Shown here piece by piece: positions 1-8,902 of a DNA stretch of 64,000 bases (the stretch's first letter is position 1; each line of letters starts with the position of its first letter). The notes below the pieces were generated by a model. The model was not told where the DNA came from. It was given only the letters and a program-made list of their open reading frames with translations, and made no database searches. This stretch comes from CAWEDP01 sp963807925 (GTDB taxonomy: Bacteria > Acidobacteriota > Vicinamibacteria > Vicinamibacterales > CAVVIG01), in NCBI GenBank assembly GCA_963807925.1, contig CAWEDP010000002.1, positions 992,001-1,056,000 of the forward strand, in the 5' to 3' direction. Made by a program: the position numbers and the translations under genes.

Positions 1-213
1 ATCCGCGACATCATCAGCAGCAAGGAGGTCGTGCCCGGCCAGTGGGACGAGCTCCTGCTGACCCTCGCGGAGCACCGGTCCATCGACTACGCGTACCGGC
101 GCGCCAGCGAGTTCGCGGAGCGCGCGCGAAAGCCGCTGTACGTCTTTCCGCCGAGCCCCGAGCGGGAGGCGCTGCTGGCGCTGCCGGAGTACATCCTGTC
201 GCGGGATCGTTGA
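1..213 (+). CDS. Polyprenyl diphosphate synthase, C-terminal end (partial)
   Basis: The frame is open from base 1 and ends at TGA 211-213, so only the last 70 residues are in the window. The visible part has the ending typical of trans-isoprenyl diphosphate synthases (IspB/HepS type): an alpha-helical stretch with YAYRRASEFAERA, then PLYVFPPSPEREALLAL and a final LPEYILSRDR. The family makes the long isoprenoid tail of quinones from IPP and an allylic diphosphate. The Asp-rich catalytic motifs lie upstream, outside the window. The stop overlaps the probable TTG start of ligA (TTGA), which suggests cotranscription. The family is well supported; chain length cannot be judged. Confidence 0.8.
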   Translation: MRDIISSKEVVPGQWDELLLTLAEHRSIDYAYRRASEFAERARKPLYVFPPSPEREALLALPEYILSRDR

Positions 214-2294
214 GCGCACCACGCCGGTCCCCCGAGCAGCGCATCGCCGAGCTCCGTGACGCCATCCGGCACCACGAAGAGCGCTACTACCTGCACCACG
301 CCCCGGAGATCACGGACGAAGCGTTCGATCGCCTGCTGCACGAGCTCGAGACGCTCGAAGCGCAGTACCCCGAGCTCGTCACCCCCGATTCGCCGACCCA
401 GCGCGTGGCCGGCCGCCCGGTCGAAGGTTTTGCGACGGTCGCGCACCTCGTGCCGATGCTCAGCCTCGACAACTGCTACACCGAAGAGGATCTGCGCGCG
501 TTCGACGAGCGCGTGCGGAAGACGGGCGGCGTGGGCGCGGCGCCCGTCGTCTACGTCGCCGAGATGAAGATCGACGGCCTCAGCATCGCGCTCACCTACG
601 AACGGGGCCGGCTGGTGCAGGGAGCCACGCGCGGCGACGGCGCTCGCGGCGAAGACGTCACGGTGAACGTGCGGACCATTCGCGCCGTTCCGTTGAGGCT
701 GCGGGACGGTCCCGAGGATCGCATCGAGGTGCGCGGTGAGGTCTACCTCCCGCGAACCGCCTTCGAACGCGTGAATCGCGAACGCGAGGAGGCCGACGAG
801 CCGCTCTTCGCAAACCCCAGGAACGCGGCGGCCGGCGCCATGAGGAACCTGGATCCCGCCATGGTCGCCAGGCGGGGCCTCAGCGCGTTCGTGTACCAGG
901 TGGTGTCATCGGTCCAGGGCGACGTCGTCGCCCCGGGGGGGCCGTCGCATGAGGGCGCGCTCGAGGCGATGGCGTCGTGGGGCCTGCCCGTGGAGCCCCA
1001 CTGGGAGCGGTGCGACGGTATCGACGCGGTGATTGCGTTCTGCCGCGAGTGGGTCGATCGGCGCCGGACGCTCCCGTTCGACACCGACGGCGTGGTCGTC
1101 AAGATCGACGACCTCGCGCTGCGGGAGCGGCTGGGCGCGACCGCCAAGTTTCCACGATGGGCGACCGCCTTCAAGTTTCCCGCCGAGCAGGCACACACGA
1201 AAATCGTGCGCATCGGCGTCAACGTGGGCCGCACCGGAGCGGTGACTCCCTATGCCGAGCTCGAGCCGGTGCTCCTGGCCGGCACGACGATTTCGATGGC
1301 GACGCTGCACAACGCGGACGACATCGCGCGCAAGGACATCCGCGAAGGCGACACCATCGTGCTCGAAAAGGGCGGCGACGTCATCCCGAAGGTCGTGGCG
1401 CCGATCCTCAGTCTGCGGCCGGCCGACTCCCGGCCGTGGAGGATGCCGACGAGGTGTCCGGTGTGCGGGAGCGATCTCGGACGGGACGAGGAGGAGGTGG
1501 TGTGGCGCTGCGAGAATGCGTCGTGCCCCGCCCGGCTGCGTCGGAGCCTCGAGCACTTCGCCTCCAGGGCGGCGATGAACATCGAGGGGCTCGGCGAATC
1601 GCTCGTGGACCAGTTGATCGAGCAGGGGCTGGTGCGCGACGTGTCCGACCTGTACCGGCTGACGCCCGAGCAGCTCGAACAGCTGGTGGTGGCGCCCCGG
1701 GAGCCGCGGTCCGCGCGTGCCGGACCTCGCAAGCTCGGCAAGGTCGGGCGCAACGTCTTCGCGCAAATCGAGCGGAGCAAGGCCAACGACCTCGCCCGGC
1801 TGGTGTACGCGCTCGGCATCCGCCACGTGGGCGAAAAGGCTGCGGCGACGCTGGCGCGGCATTTCCGGACGCTCGATGGCGTCATCGGCGCGGCGGAAGC
1901 AGATTTGCAGGCCGCCTCCGAGGTCGGTCCGGTGGTCGCCGCGTCGGTCCGCCACTTTGCGGGCCAGCCGGCGAACCGTGCCGTGATCGGGCGGCTGAAG
2001 GCGGCCGGCGTCAACATGGACACGCGCCTGCCGGAGATCGCCAGCCCGCGCGGCCCGCTCTCCGGCAAGACGTTCGTCCTGACCGGCACGCTGTCGTCGA
2101 TGACGCGCGAGGAGGCCGAGCGCGCGCTGGAAGCGCTCGGCGCGAAGGTCACCGGATCGGTCAGCCGGAAGACGAGTTACGTGGTGGTGGGCGCCGACGC
2201 CGGGAGCAAATTCGAGAAGGCCCGGAAGCTCGGGGTCGAAACGCTGGATGAGGGCGCGCTCATGGCTCTTATAATGAAGGAAGGATCGACGTAG
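210..2294 (+). CDS. ligA: NAD-dependent DNA ligase LigA
   Basis: LigA seals nicks in replication and repair using NAD+. The order of domains is complete: an N-terminal Ia/adenylation region with DSPTQRV and the KIDG motif (adenylated Lys about residue 120), an OB fold, a four-Cys zinc finger (Cys about 416, 419, 434, 439), helix-hairpin-helix repeats, and a C-terminal BRCT domain (about 615-690, LSGKTFVLTGTL). The open frame reaches back to base 42, but those residues are not LigA-like. The TTG at 210, overlapping the upstream TGA, puts the N-terminus just before RIAELRDAIRHHEERYY, where the family begins, and gives 694 residues against a usual 670 or so. Function is certain; the start is inferred. 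Confidence 0.95.
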   Translation: MSAPRRSPEQRIAELRDAIRHHEERYYLHHAPEITDEAFDRLLHELETLEAQYPELVTPDSPTQRVAGRPVEGFATVAHLVPMLSLDNCYTEEDLRAFDERVRKTGGVGAAPVVYVAEMKIDGLSIALTYERGRLVQGATRGDGARGEDVTVNVRTIRAVPLRLRDGPEDRIEVRGEVYLPRTAFERVNREREEADEPLFANPRNAAAGAMRNLDPAMVARRGLSAFVYQVVSSVQGDVVAPGGPSHEGALEAMASWGLPVEPHWERCDGIDAVIAFCREWVDRRRTLPFDTDGVVVKIDDLALRERLGATAKFPRWATAFKFPAEQAHTKIVRIGVNVGRTGAVTPYAELEPVLLAGTTISMATLHNADDIARKDIREGDTIVLEKGGDVIPKVVAPILSLRPADSRPWRMPTRCPVCGSDLGRDEEEVVWRCENASCPARLRRSLEHFASRAAMNIEGLGESLVDQLIEQGLVRDVSDLYRLTPEQLEQLVVAPREPRSARAGPRKLGKVGRNVFAQIERSKANDLARLVYALGIRHVGEKAAATLARHFRTLDGVIGAAEADLQAASEVGPVVAASVRHFAGQPANRAVIGRLKAAGVNMDTRLPEIASPRGPLSGKTFVLTGTLSSMTREEAERALEALGAKVTGSVSRKTSYVVVGADAGSKFEKARKLGVETLDEGALMALIMKEGST
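2270..2275 (+). promoter_or_regulatory. Possible -10 element for the htrA gene
   Basis: A perfect TATAAT lies in the last codons of ligA, 24 bases before the ATG at 2300. AT-rich hexamers are rare in this GC-rich sequence. No good -35 hexamer is visible at the usual spacing, so this is only a candidate. Confidence 0.35.
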
Positions 2295-2299
2295 AACCG

Positions 2300-3805
2300 A
2301 TGTCGCGCCGTCTGACCCTCGTCACCGTGCTCCTGACATCGGTGGTCGCCTTCCTGGCCGGCGCCATTCTCGCCGGCGGCGTCACGCGCACGGCCGTCGT
2401 CGCGGGAGCGCCGAAAGCGCCCGCCCGAAGGCCGGCAGCGGCCGGCGCTGCAGGCTCGCCGCTGGTCAGCTTCGCCGACGTCGTGCAGCGGATCAACGCG
2501 GCGGTCGTGAACATCGACGCCGCGTCCCGCGTGCCCGACGGGCGCAGGCGCCGCGCCCGATCGTCAGCGGCGGAGCCGCCGGACCTGTTCGGCCCGCCGT
2601 TCGACGGCAGCGGCGGCGACCGCGATCCCACGCGCCGGGGTGCCGGCAGCGGTTTCATCATCGACCCGGACGGGAGCATTCTCACCAATCAACACGTCAT
2701 CGATCGGGCCGAGCGCATCATCGTCAAGCTGTCGGACGGCCGCACGTTCCGCGCAAGGATCGTCGGCTCGGATCCCGACACCGACATCGCCCTGATCAAG
2801 ATTGACGGCCACGGCCTTCCGGTCGCGCCGCTCGGCGAGGGATCGACGCTGCGCGTCGGCGAATGGGTGTGCGCCATCGGCAACCCGCTCGGCTACGAGC
2901 ACAGCGTCACGGTGGGCGTGGTGAGCTTTCTGGGACGCAAGCTTTTCGATCAGGGGCTCGACAACTACATTCAGACCGACGCCGCGATCAACTTCGGCAA
3001 CAGCGGCGGCCCCCTGATCAATGCCAGGGGCGAGGTCGTCGGCATCAATGCGGCCATCAGCTCACACGCGAGCAACATCGGCTTTGCCGTGCCGATCGAC
3101 GCTGCGACAGCGATCCTGCCCCAGCTGCGGGCGAGCGGCCGTGTCTCGCGGGGCTTCCTGGGCGTGACGCTGATGGACGTCGACGCCGATCTCGACCGGT
3201 CGCTCCATCTGGGTGTTCAGCGCGGCGCCCTCGTCCAGGACGTGACCGCCGGCGACCCGGCGGACCGGGCGGGGTTGCGGGCCTACGACGTGATCGTCGG
3301 GATCGACGCCAGGGCGATTGCCACCGAAGACCAGTTGGTTCACGAAGTTGCGGCCCGCCCACCCGGCACCTCCGTGCGTCTTCGGTATCTGCGGGAGGGG
3401 CACGAAGAGGACGTCGCCGTCCGACTGACGGAGCGCGCGCCGCGCAGCGAGGTCGATCAGCGGGGCGCCGATCGATCGCCTCCCGAGCGCGCTCCCCGCG
3501 ATCTCGACGCACCGCTCGGCCTGAGCCTCAAGGAGCTCGACCGGGCGACGAGCGGCCGGCTTGGGCTGCCCAAGGGCATGCGAGGCGTGCTCGTGGCCCG
3601 TGTCGAACCGATGAGCTCGTCGTTCGACGGCGGCCTGGAGCGCAATTCGATCCTGCTCGAAATCAACCGCCAGCGCGTGACGTCGGTTGCCGACGTGAAA
3701 CGGATCGTTCGCGCGGTGCCGGCCGGCGGCGTGCTGGCGCTGTACGTCTACGTGCCGGACATTCCCCAGCGACAGATCAAGACCGTCCGCGTCGAGGATC
3801 GCTGA
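2300..3805 (+). CDS. htrA: HtrA/DegP-type serine protease with two PDZ domains
   Basis: This is a periplasmic, membrane-anchored protease and chaperone of the S1C family, 501 residues. It starts with a hydrophobic segment (residues 5-28) that can act as anchor or signal. The trypsin-like domain follows, with catalytic His132 (TNQHVI), Asp162 (DTDIALIKI) and Ser235 (GNSGGPL). Two PDZ domains follow, at roughly 285-375 and 400-495. The stretch between residues 75 and 112 is rich in Arg, Pro and Gly and probably disordered. It lies 5 bases after ligA and 12 bases before the NtrX-like gene, so the three may be read together. Substrates are unknown. Confidence 0.92.
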   Translation: MSRRLTLVTVLLTSVVAFLAGAILAGGVTRTAVVAGAPKAPARRPAAAGAAGSPLVSFADVVQRINAAVVNIDAASRVPDGRRRRARSSAAEPPDLFGPPFDGSGGDRDPTRRGAGSGFIIDPDGSILTNQHVIDRAERIIVKLSDGRTFRARIVGSDPDTDIALIKIDGHGLPVAPLGEGSTLRVGEWVCAIGNPLGYEHSVTVGVVSFLGRKLFDQGLDNYIQTDAAINFGNSGGPLINARGEVVGINAAISSHASNIGFAVPIDAATAILPQLRASGRVSRGFLGVTLMDVDADLDRSLHLGVQRGALVQDVTAGDPADRAGLRAYDVIVGIDARAIATEDQLVHEVAARPPGTSVRLRYLREGHEEDVAVRLTERAPRSEVDQRGADRSPPERAPRDLDAPLGLSLKELDRATSGRLGLPKGMRGVLVARVEPMSSSFDGGLERNSILLEINRQRVTSVADVKRIVRAVPAGGVLALYVYVPDIPQRQIKTVRVEDR

Positions 3806-3817
3806 CCGCCGACCTCG

Positions 3818-5209
3818 ATGGCCAAGCCCCGCATCCTCGTCATCGACGATGAAGCCGCGATTCGCGATTCGCTGCGAATGACGCTCGAGTACGAGGGGTA
3901 CGAGTATCTGGCGGCGGCCACGGGGCAGGAAGGCCTGGCGCTGGCCGATCGCGAATCGCCGGATCTGGTGCTGCTCGACATCAAGATGCCCGGCATGGAC
4001 GGCATGGACGTCCTCAGCCGGCTGCGGGCGGCGAACGAGACGCTCCCGGTCATCATGATCTCCGGTCACGGCACGACGACGACGGCCGTGGAAGCGATCA
4101 AGAAAGGGGCGATGGACTTCCTCGACAAGCCGTTCGAGAGCACCGATCGGCTGCTGGTGACGATCAAGAACGCGCTGGAGCACGGCCGGCTGCGCGACGA
4201 GAATCGATCGCTGCGCCGCGCGGTCGAGATCCGGCACCAGATGATTGGCGACAGCGCCGCCCTCAAACAGGTGATGGCTGCGGTGGGTCGCGCCGCCCCG
4301 ACCAATGCGACCGTCCTCATTCACGGCGAGAGCGGCGTCGGCAAGGAGCTGGTCGCGCGCACGATTCACCGCAACAGCCTGCGAAGCCGCGAGCGCTTCG
4401 TGCAGGTCAACTGCGCCGCGATTCCAGAGGAGCTCATCGAGTCGGAGCTGTTCGGCCACGAAAAAGGGTCGTTCACCGGCGCGACCGAGAAGCAGATCGG
4501 CAAGTTCGAGCAGGCCGATCGCGGGACGATCTTCCTCGACGAAGTGGGAGACATGAGCCCCAAGACGCAGGCCAAGGTGCTCCGCGTCCTGCAGGAAGGA
4601 GAGGTCGAGCGCCTCGGATCGGCCCGGACGATCAAGGTCGACGTCCGCGTGATCGCGGCGACCAACAAGAACCTGGAAGAGGAGATCGAGAAGGGACACT
4701 TTCGCGAGGACCTGTACTTCCGCCTCGCCGTGATCCCGATTCACGTGCCGCCGCTGCGCGAGCGTCCCGAGGACGTGCCGCCGCTGGTCCGCCACTACAT
4801 GGACTACTTCGCGCGCGAAAACAACGTCCGGCCCAAGCGCATCGCGCCGGCCGCGCTCGACCTGATCCAGCGGAGCCGTTGGAAAGGCAACATCCGCGAA
4901 CTGCGGAACACGGTGGAACGCCTGATGATCATGACGGCCGGCGACACGATCGAGGTCCTCGATCTGCCCGAAACGATCCGGTCCGCCCCGGCCCGCGCCG
5001 CAGCGGCGACTGCCGGCGCCGATGCGGACGGCGCCAGGGCCGGCACCCTGCGCGAATTCAAGGACAACGCCGAACGCGCGTATCTGGTCTCGAAGTTGCG
5101 CGAGCACGGCTGGAACATTTCCAAGACCGCGGAGGCCATCGACACGCCGCGCAGCAATCTGTACAAGAAACTGGAGCAATACCAGATCTCGCAGGAGAAG
5201 GATGCCTAG
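3818..5209 (+). CDS. Sigma-54-dependent response regulator, NtrX/NtrC type
   Basis: This 463-residue transcription activator has an N-terminal receiver (LVIDDEAAIRD, phosphoacceptor Asp in LLDIKMPGMDG, KPF at the end), a central AAA+ domain and a C-terminal Fis-type helix-turn-helix (NISKTAEAIDTPRSNLYKKL). The AAA+ part has Walker A GESGVGKE, the sigma-54 contact loop GSFTGA, and Walker B FLDEVGDM. The pattern is closest to NtrX. No partner sensor kinase lies beside it. The gene follows htrA closely and is followed within 25 bases by rnpB on the same strand. Targets are unknown. Confidence 0.9.
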   Translation: MAKPRILVIDDEAAIRDSLRMTLEYEGYEYLAAATGQEGLALADRESPDLVLLDIKMPGMDGMDVLSRLRAANETLPVIMISGHGTTTTAVEAIKKGAMDFLDKPFESTDRLLVTIKNALEHGRLRDENRSLRRAVEIRHQMIGDSAALKQVMAAVGRAAPTNATVLIHGESGVGKELVARTIHRNSLRSRERFVQVNCAAIPEELIESELFGHEKGSFTGATEKQIGKFEQADRGTIFLDEVGDMSPKTQAKVLRVLQEGEVERLGSARTIKVDVRVIAATNKNLEEEIEKGHFREDLYFRLAVIPIHVPPLRERPEDVPPLVRHYMDYFARENNVRPKRIAPAALDLIQRSRWKGNIRELRNTVERLMIMTAGDTIEVLDLPETIRSAPARAAAATAGADADGARAGTLREFKDNAERAYLVSKLREHGWNISKTAEAIDTPRSNLYKKLEQYQISQEKDA

Positions 5210-5231
5210 TGTGGTGAGTTACAATCGGAAC

Positions 5232-5698
5232 GTTCGCAGCAGGCCAGACGGCCGCCGTTCGACTCGTTTCCGGGGCCGCGCCCTGTGCGAGGTCCGGAGC
5301 GCCGAGTCGAGGGGAGGAAAGTCCGAACTCCGCAGGGCAGTGCGCCGGATAACGTCCGGTCAGGGCAACCTGAAGGAAAGTGGCACAGAAAACATACCGC
5401 CTCGAGCGAGCCCCGCGGGGTGAGCGTAGAGGTAAGGGTGAAAAGGTGCGGTAAGAGCGCACCGCGCCGGCCGTAAGGTCGGTGGCAGGCAAAACCCCGC
5501 ACGGAGCAAGACCAAATAGGGAGGCGCGCGGCCGAGACGCCGCGGCGGACGGCCCGTCCGAGCCTCCGGGTCGGTCGCTGGACCTCGCCAGCAATGGCGA
5601 GGCTAGAGGAATGGTCGTCACCCCGAGCGAGCGTCGGCGCGCGTCCGCGCCGACGGGCGTCGAAGGGTACAGAATTCGGCTTACGGCCTGCTGCGACG
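5232..5698 (+). ncRNA. rnpB: RNase P RNA, bacterial class A
   Basis: This is the catalytic RNA that trims the 5' leader of tRNA precursors. The ends pair perfectly as helix P1: GCAGCAGGCC at 5236-5245 with GGCCTGCTGC at 5685-5694. Between them are the universally conserved parts: GAGGAAAGTCCG at 5314-5325, GGTAAGGGTGAAAAGGTGCG near 5430, GAGCAAGACCAAATAGG near 5504, and ACAGAATTCGGCTTA near 5670, which forms P4 with the 5' part. The L15 loop reads GGCAAAA, where most bacteria have GGTAAA. Ends are placed by the P1 helix and may be off by a few bases. Confidence 0.96.
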
Positions 5699-5718
5699 TC
5701 TTGCATCTGGATGGGGCC

Positions 5719-6669
5719 ATGTCTTCCTACCTCGTGACGGGCGGCGCAGGATTCATCGGATCCCATCTCGCCGAGGCGTTGCGGCGACGCGGCCACCGGG
5801 TGCGTGTCGCCGACAGCCTGGTCACCGGCAAGCGCCGGAACCTGAGCCATCTTGACGACGTCGAGTTCCTGGAAGGCGACCTTGCCGAGGCGTCGTTTGC
5901 CGCGCGCGCCGTGGAGGGCATGGACTACGTGCTCCATCAGGCGGCGATTCCGTCGGTACCGCGATCGGTGGCCGACCCGGTCACCTCGAACCGCGCCAAC
6001 ATCGACGCCTCGCTGAACGTGCTGGTGGCGGCCCGCGACGCGGGTGTGAAGCGGTTCGTGTATGCGGGCTCTTCGTCCGTCTACGGGAACACGCCGACGC
6101 TTCCCAAGCACGAGAGGATGCCCGCGCTGCCGCTGTCGCCCTACGCGCTGCAGAAGTACGTGGCGGAGCAGTACTGCCAGCTCTTCACACGGCTGTACGG
6201 GCTCGAAACCGTCACGATCCGCTACTTCAACGTGTTCGGGCCGCGCCAGGATCCCGGGTCGCCGTATTCCGGCGTGATCTCGCTCTTCGTGACGGCGCTC
6301 CTGGACGGCCGTCCGCCGATCGTCTACGGCGACGGCGAGCAGACGCGCGACTTCACCTACGTGGCCAACGTCGTGGACGGCGTCCTTCGCGCGTGCGAGG
6401 CCGACGGCGTGGCGGGCGAGGTGATCAACGTGGCCACCGGTGGCCGGATTTCGCTGAACCGGCTGCTCGAGGTGATGAACGCGATCGTTGGTGCGAACGC
6501 GCGCGCTGTCTACCGCGAGCCCCGGGCTGGCGACGTCCGCGATTCGCAGGCCGACATCTCCAAGGCGCAGCGCCTTCTCGGGTACGCGCCGCTGGTGATG
6601 CTCGACGACGGCCTGCGCCACACGATCGACTGGTTCCGATCCGAGGCGGCGCTCGCCTCCGCGGAATGA
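5719..6669 (+). CDS. NAD-dependent nucleotide-sugar epimerase/dehydratase
   Basis: This extended short-chain dehydrogenase has 316 residues. The Rossmann motif TGGAGFIGSH is at residues 7-16 and the catalytic Ser-Tyr-Lys set is visible as AGSSSVYG and YALQK. The C-terminal half has RYFNVFGPRQDPGSPY, common in UDP-GlcNAc or UDP-Glc 4-epimerases of the WbpP/GalE type. It probably converts a UDP-sugar for surface polysaccharide. The ATG at 5719 is chosen because the NAD-binding strand starts right after it; the open frame upstream runs through rnpB. The substrate cannot be told from sequence alone. Confidence 0.85.
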   Translation: MSSYLVTGGAGFIGSHLAEALRRRGHRVRVADSLVTGKRRNLSHLDDVEFLEGDLAEASFAARAVEGMDYVLHQAAIPSVPRSVADPVTSNRANIDASLNVLVAARDAGVKRFVYAGSSSVYGNTPTLPKHERMPALPLSPYALQKYVAEQYCQLFTRLYGLETVTIRYFNVFGPRQDPGSPYSGVISLFVTALLDGRPPIVYGDGEQTRDFTYVANVVDGVLRACEADGVAGEVINVATGGRISLNRLLEVMNAIVGANARAVYREPRAGDVRDSQADISKAQRLLGYAPLVMLDDGLRHTIDWFRSEAALASAE

Positions 6670-6684
6670 TCCTGGGCGCGCTGG

Positions 6685-7359
6685 ATGTCGCCGGCCGCCA
6701 CTCTCGTTGTACATTGCTGCCGCGTGCGTGATCTCCGGCGGAACGCACCAGCAGACGACAGGTCGACAACCCCGGGCGAGCCGGTGGATCGGCCGCGGCC
6801 GGTGCGCGGCGGCGGCGCGATTCTGTGGCTCACCGGCCTCTCGGGCGCCGGCAAGAGCACGCTGGCGTTCGAGCTTCGCGGACGCTTCGACCGCGCCAGG
6901 CGGGCGGTCGAGGTGCTCGATGCCGACCAGGTGCGCGCGCACATCTCGCGCGACCTGGGCTTCTCCAAGGAGGATCGCGATACCAATGTCGCCCGCATCG
7001 CGTTCGTCGCGACGCTGCTCGCTCGCCACGGCGTCGTCGCCATTGCGGCCGCGATTTCCCCGTACGCCGGCGCGCGGCTCGACGCCCGGCGGCGCGCGCA
7101 CGAGGCCGGCGTCGTCTTCGTCGAGATCTACGTCGACGCTCCGCTCGACTGCCTGATCGCCCGCGATCCGAAGGGCCTGTATCGGCGCGCGCTCGCCGGT
7201 GAGGTGAACCGGTTCACCGGCGTGTCCGATCCGTACGAACCTCCGCCGGCGGCGGACGTCTGGCTGCACACCGACCGCGAGTCGATCGAGGAGAGCGTCG
7301 ATCGCATCTGGTCCGTGCTGGTCGAGCGCGGAGTCGCCGAGGCGCCCGGAGGGCGATGA
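6685..7359 (+). CDS. cysC: Adenylylsulfate (APS) kinase
   Basis: The enzyme phosphorylates APS to PAPS, the sulfate donor. It has the P-loop GLSGAGKST, the ADQVR and LGFSKEDRDTNVARI signatures, then DPKGLYRRALAGE and FTGVSDPYEPP, all typical of CysC. The start is uncertain. The ATG at 6685 adds about 45 residues before the P-loop strand. A GTG at 6724 lies a few bases after a -10-like TACATT (6710-6715) and would give a leaderless message. A GTG at 6784 is also possible. No cysD, cysN or cysH is present, so assimilation is unlikely to be its local job. Its place in a polysaccharide region that encodes a sulfotransferase domain suggests PAPS for glycan sulfation (inference). Confidence 0.9.
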   Translation: MSPAATLVVHCCRVRDLRRNAPADDRSTTPGEPVDRPRPVRGGGAILWLTGLSGAGKSTLAFELRGRFDRARRAVEVLDADQVRAHISRDLGFSKEDRDTNVARIAFVATLLARHGVVAIAAAISPYAGARLDARRRAHEAGVVFVEIYVDAPLDCLIARDPKGLYRRALAGEVNRFTGVSDPYEPPPAADVWLHTDRESIEESVDRIWSVLVERGVAEAPGGR

Positions 7360-7380
7360 GCGAGCGCGGCCCGGGTGGCG

Positions 7381-8283
7381 TCAGCGGGCGGGCGGCGGGA
7401 ACTGAACCATCGGCGGAGCGGGGATGCTGAACGTCTTTGGCGGCACCGTCATTGCGGGATCGGGCGGTGCCGCCCCCAGAGGCGTCGCCGTCAGACGGCC
7501 CGTCGGACCGCCGCCAGTCAGCTCGCCGGGCCGCGCGGCTGTGGCAACCGCCACGCCACCGGGACCGGGGCGATTGACCGGTTCCATCTGGTCGGGGCGA
7601 AGCTGCGGCCCGATGTCGGGCGTCGCGTCCGGAGGGTACGAGACCGGTCTGGATCCGTTGACCGCGAGGAACAACTCTTCGGCCGTCGCAGGCAACGTCA
7701 CCACGCCGGCGTTCACGGGCTGAATCCCGTCGGGCCATGGCTGCGCCGCCCCGTCACGCTGGTTGCCGGTTCGTTCCAGGGCGTTCGGGGGGGAGTCCGC
7801 AGCGGCTTGTGCAACGGCGGACGGTTCCGCACCGGTGTCAGGCGCGACGCTGGCCGAGGCCGGCGGCCGGGGCGGCTGGGGCCCGGTCACAGAACCCGAG
7901 CCGGCCGCTGTCATGATCAACCGAACCGGCGCGTCGGCCGGCCCGCCGGTCGCCAGCACGAAATTGATGCCGGCCGCGTTCAGCAGCGCGGCCAGCACGT
8001 CGTAGACCGGCCAATCGTCGAATACCACCGAGATGATCTGGCGCGGCAGGACGCCGACCGTCGTGACGCGGACTCCGGCCGCTGCCGCGACGGCGCCGAT
8101 GATCTCTTCGACAGCCGCGTTGGTGGCGATCACGCGCAGGCCTCCGTCCTGGCCTGGCCGGACGTCGATTGCCGGCACGGCCTGTTGGACTCGGGCGGAG
8201 ACCTCGTCCTGCGCGCCCGCCACGCCGGCCCATCCAACCTGGACGAGGCTGGCGAGCACGACCCCCAGGGTGATGCCCCTCAC
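7381..8283 (-). CDS. Secreted protein with an STN-like domain and Pro-rich tail
   Basis: I do not recognise the gene. It encodes 300 residues. A signal peptide (about residues 1-25, ending AGVAGA) is followed by about 90 residues that look like a secretin/TonB short N-terminal (STN) domain: VEEIIGAVAAAAGVRV, then ISVVFDDWPVYDVLAALLNAAGINFVL. The rest is low-complexity, rich in Pro, Ala and Gly, with no further domain. The GTG at 8283 is preferred over the upstream TTG at 8310 because GAAGGAG sits seven bases before it and the signal peptide starts there. Such a domain normally precedes a secretin or TonB barrel, which is absent here. It ends 21 bases from the stop of cysC, convergent. Confidence 0.65.
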   Translation of the reverse strand: MRGITLGVVLASLVQVGWAGVAGAQDEVSARVQQAVPAIDVRPGQDGGLRVIATNAAVEEIIGAVAAAAGVRVTTVGVLPRQIISVVFDDWPVYDVLAALLNAAGINFVLATGGPADAPVRLIMTAAGSGSVTGPQPPRPPASASVAPDTGAEPSAVAQAAADSPPNALERTGNQRDGAAQPWPDGIQPVNAGVVTLPATAEELFLAVNGSRPVSYPPDATPDIGPQLRPDQMEPVNRPGPGGVAVATAARPGELTGGGPTGRLTATPLGAAPPDPAMTVPPKTFSIPAPPMVQFPPPAR

Positions 8284-8403
8284 GCGAGCTCCTTCGGGAC
8301 GATTGCGCAAGGCGTCACGGTTCCGGCTTCAGTATGCATCACCTGCGCGGACGCGGCCAGACTTCTGCCGCAGGTCGTATGATGGCAGCCAGGAGCGGTG
8401 CCG

Positions 8404-8826
8404 ATGCGATTACCGAGCGGTCGTTCACTCCGAATCCTGACGATGCTCGCCGTCCTGGGCCCCGCGCTCGGGCTGGCGGCCGGCCGGCAGGGCTCGCGCG
8501 TTCCGTCCGGCGCGTGGGGCGGTGCGCACATCGCGCTCGATGTGACGGACGCAGGTGCAACCGTGACGTTCGACTGCGCGAAGGGCACGATCAGCGCGCC
8601 GCTGCTCCTCGACCGGGACGGACGCTTTGCGCTGGCAGGCACCTTTGCGCCGGAGCGCGGCGGGCCGACGCGGAAGGATGGTGAGCGCGCCCGGCCGGCG
8701 CGCTACACAGGGAGCTTGCACGAGTCGACGCTGACCGTCGCTGTGCTGCTGACGGAGAACAGCGAAACAGTCGGGACGTTCACGCTGACGCGGGGAGGAG
8801 CAGCCCGGCTGGTAAGATGCCAGTGA
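8404..8826 (+). CDS. Small secreted protein, WGG family, paralog A
   Basis: This 140-residue protein of unknown function has an N-terminal hydrophobic signal (about residues 8-26). The mature part has PSGAWGG, a beta-rich core with VTFDCAKG, GTFAPERGGP, ARYTG and VGTFTLT, and ends in VRCQ. It is clearly related to the product of 11807-12211 along its whole mature length. Two Cys (in FDCAKG and at the C-terminus) are kept in both and may form a disulfide. The ATG at 8404 is chosen over GTG 8398 because AGGAG at 8391 is better spaced from it. A TATGAT at 8378-8383 may be its -10 box. Confidence 0.7.
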   Translation: MRLPSGRSLRILTMLAVLGPALGLAAGRQGSRVPSGAWGGAHIALDVTDAGATVTFDCAKGTISAPLLLDRDGRFALAGTFAPERGGPTRKDGERARPARYTGSLHESTLTVAVLLTENSETVGTFTLTRGGAARLVRCQ

Positions 8827-8838
8827 CCGCGCCCGAAG

Positions 8839-8872
8839 CCGCCGGGAGATCCTACGCCGAGGCTCCCGGCGG
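8839..8872. terminator. Hairpin between convergent genes
   Basis: CCGCCGGGAG (8839-8848) and CTCCCGGCGG (8863-8872) form a perfect 10-bp stem with a 14-base loop, midway between the convergent stops at 8826 and 8903. No T-run follows on either strand, so it is a possible bidirectional terminator at best. Confidence 0.4.
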
Positions 8873-8902
8873 ACTCGGCCGGTCGATGGTGCGACGCGCT
8901 CT

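Noticed and set aside
3062..5179. A 705-codon frame on the minus strand opposite the protease and NtrX-like genes
   Set aside because: Shadow frame rich in Arg and low in conserved motifs; the plus-strand genes are certain.
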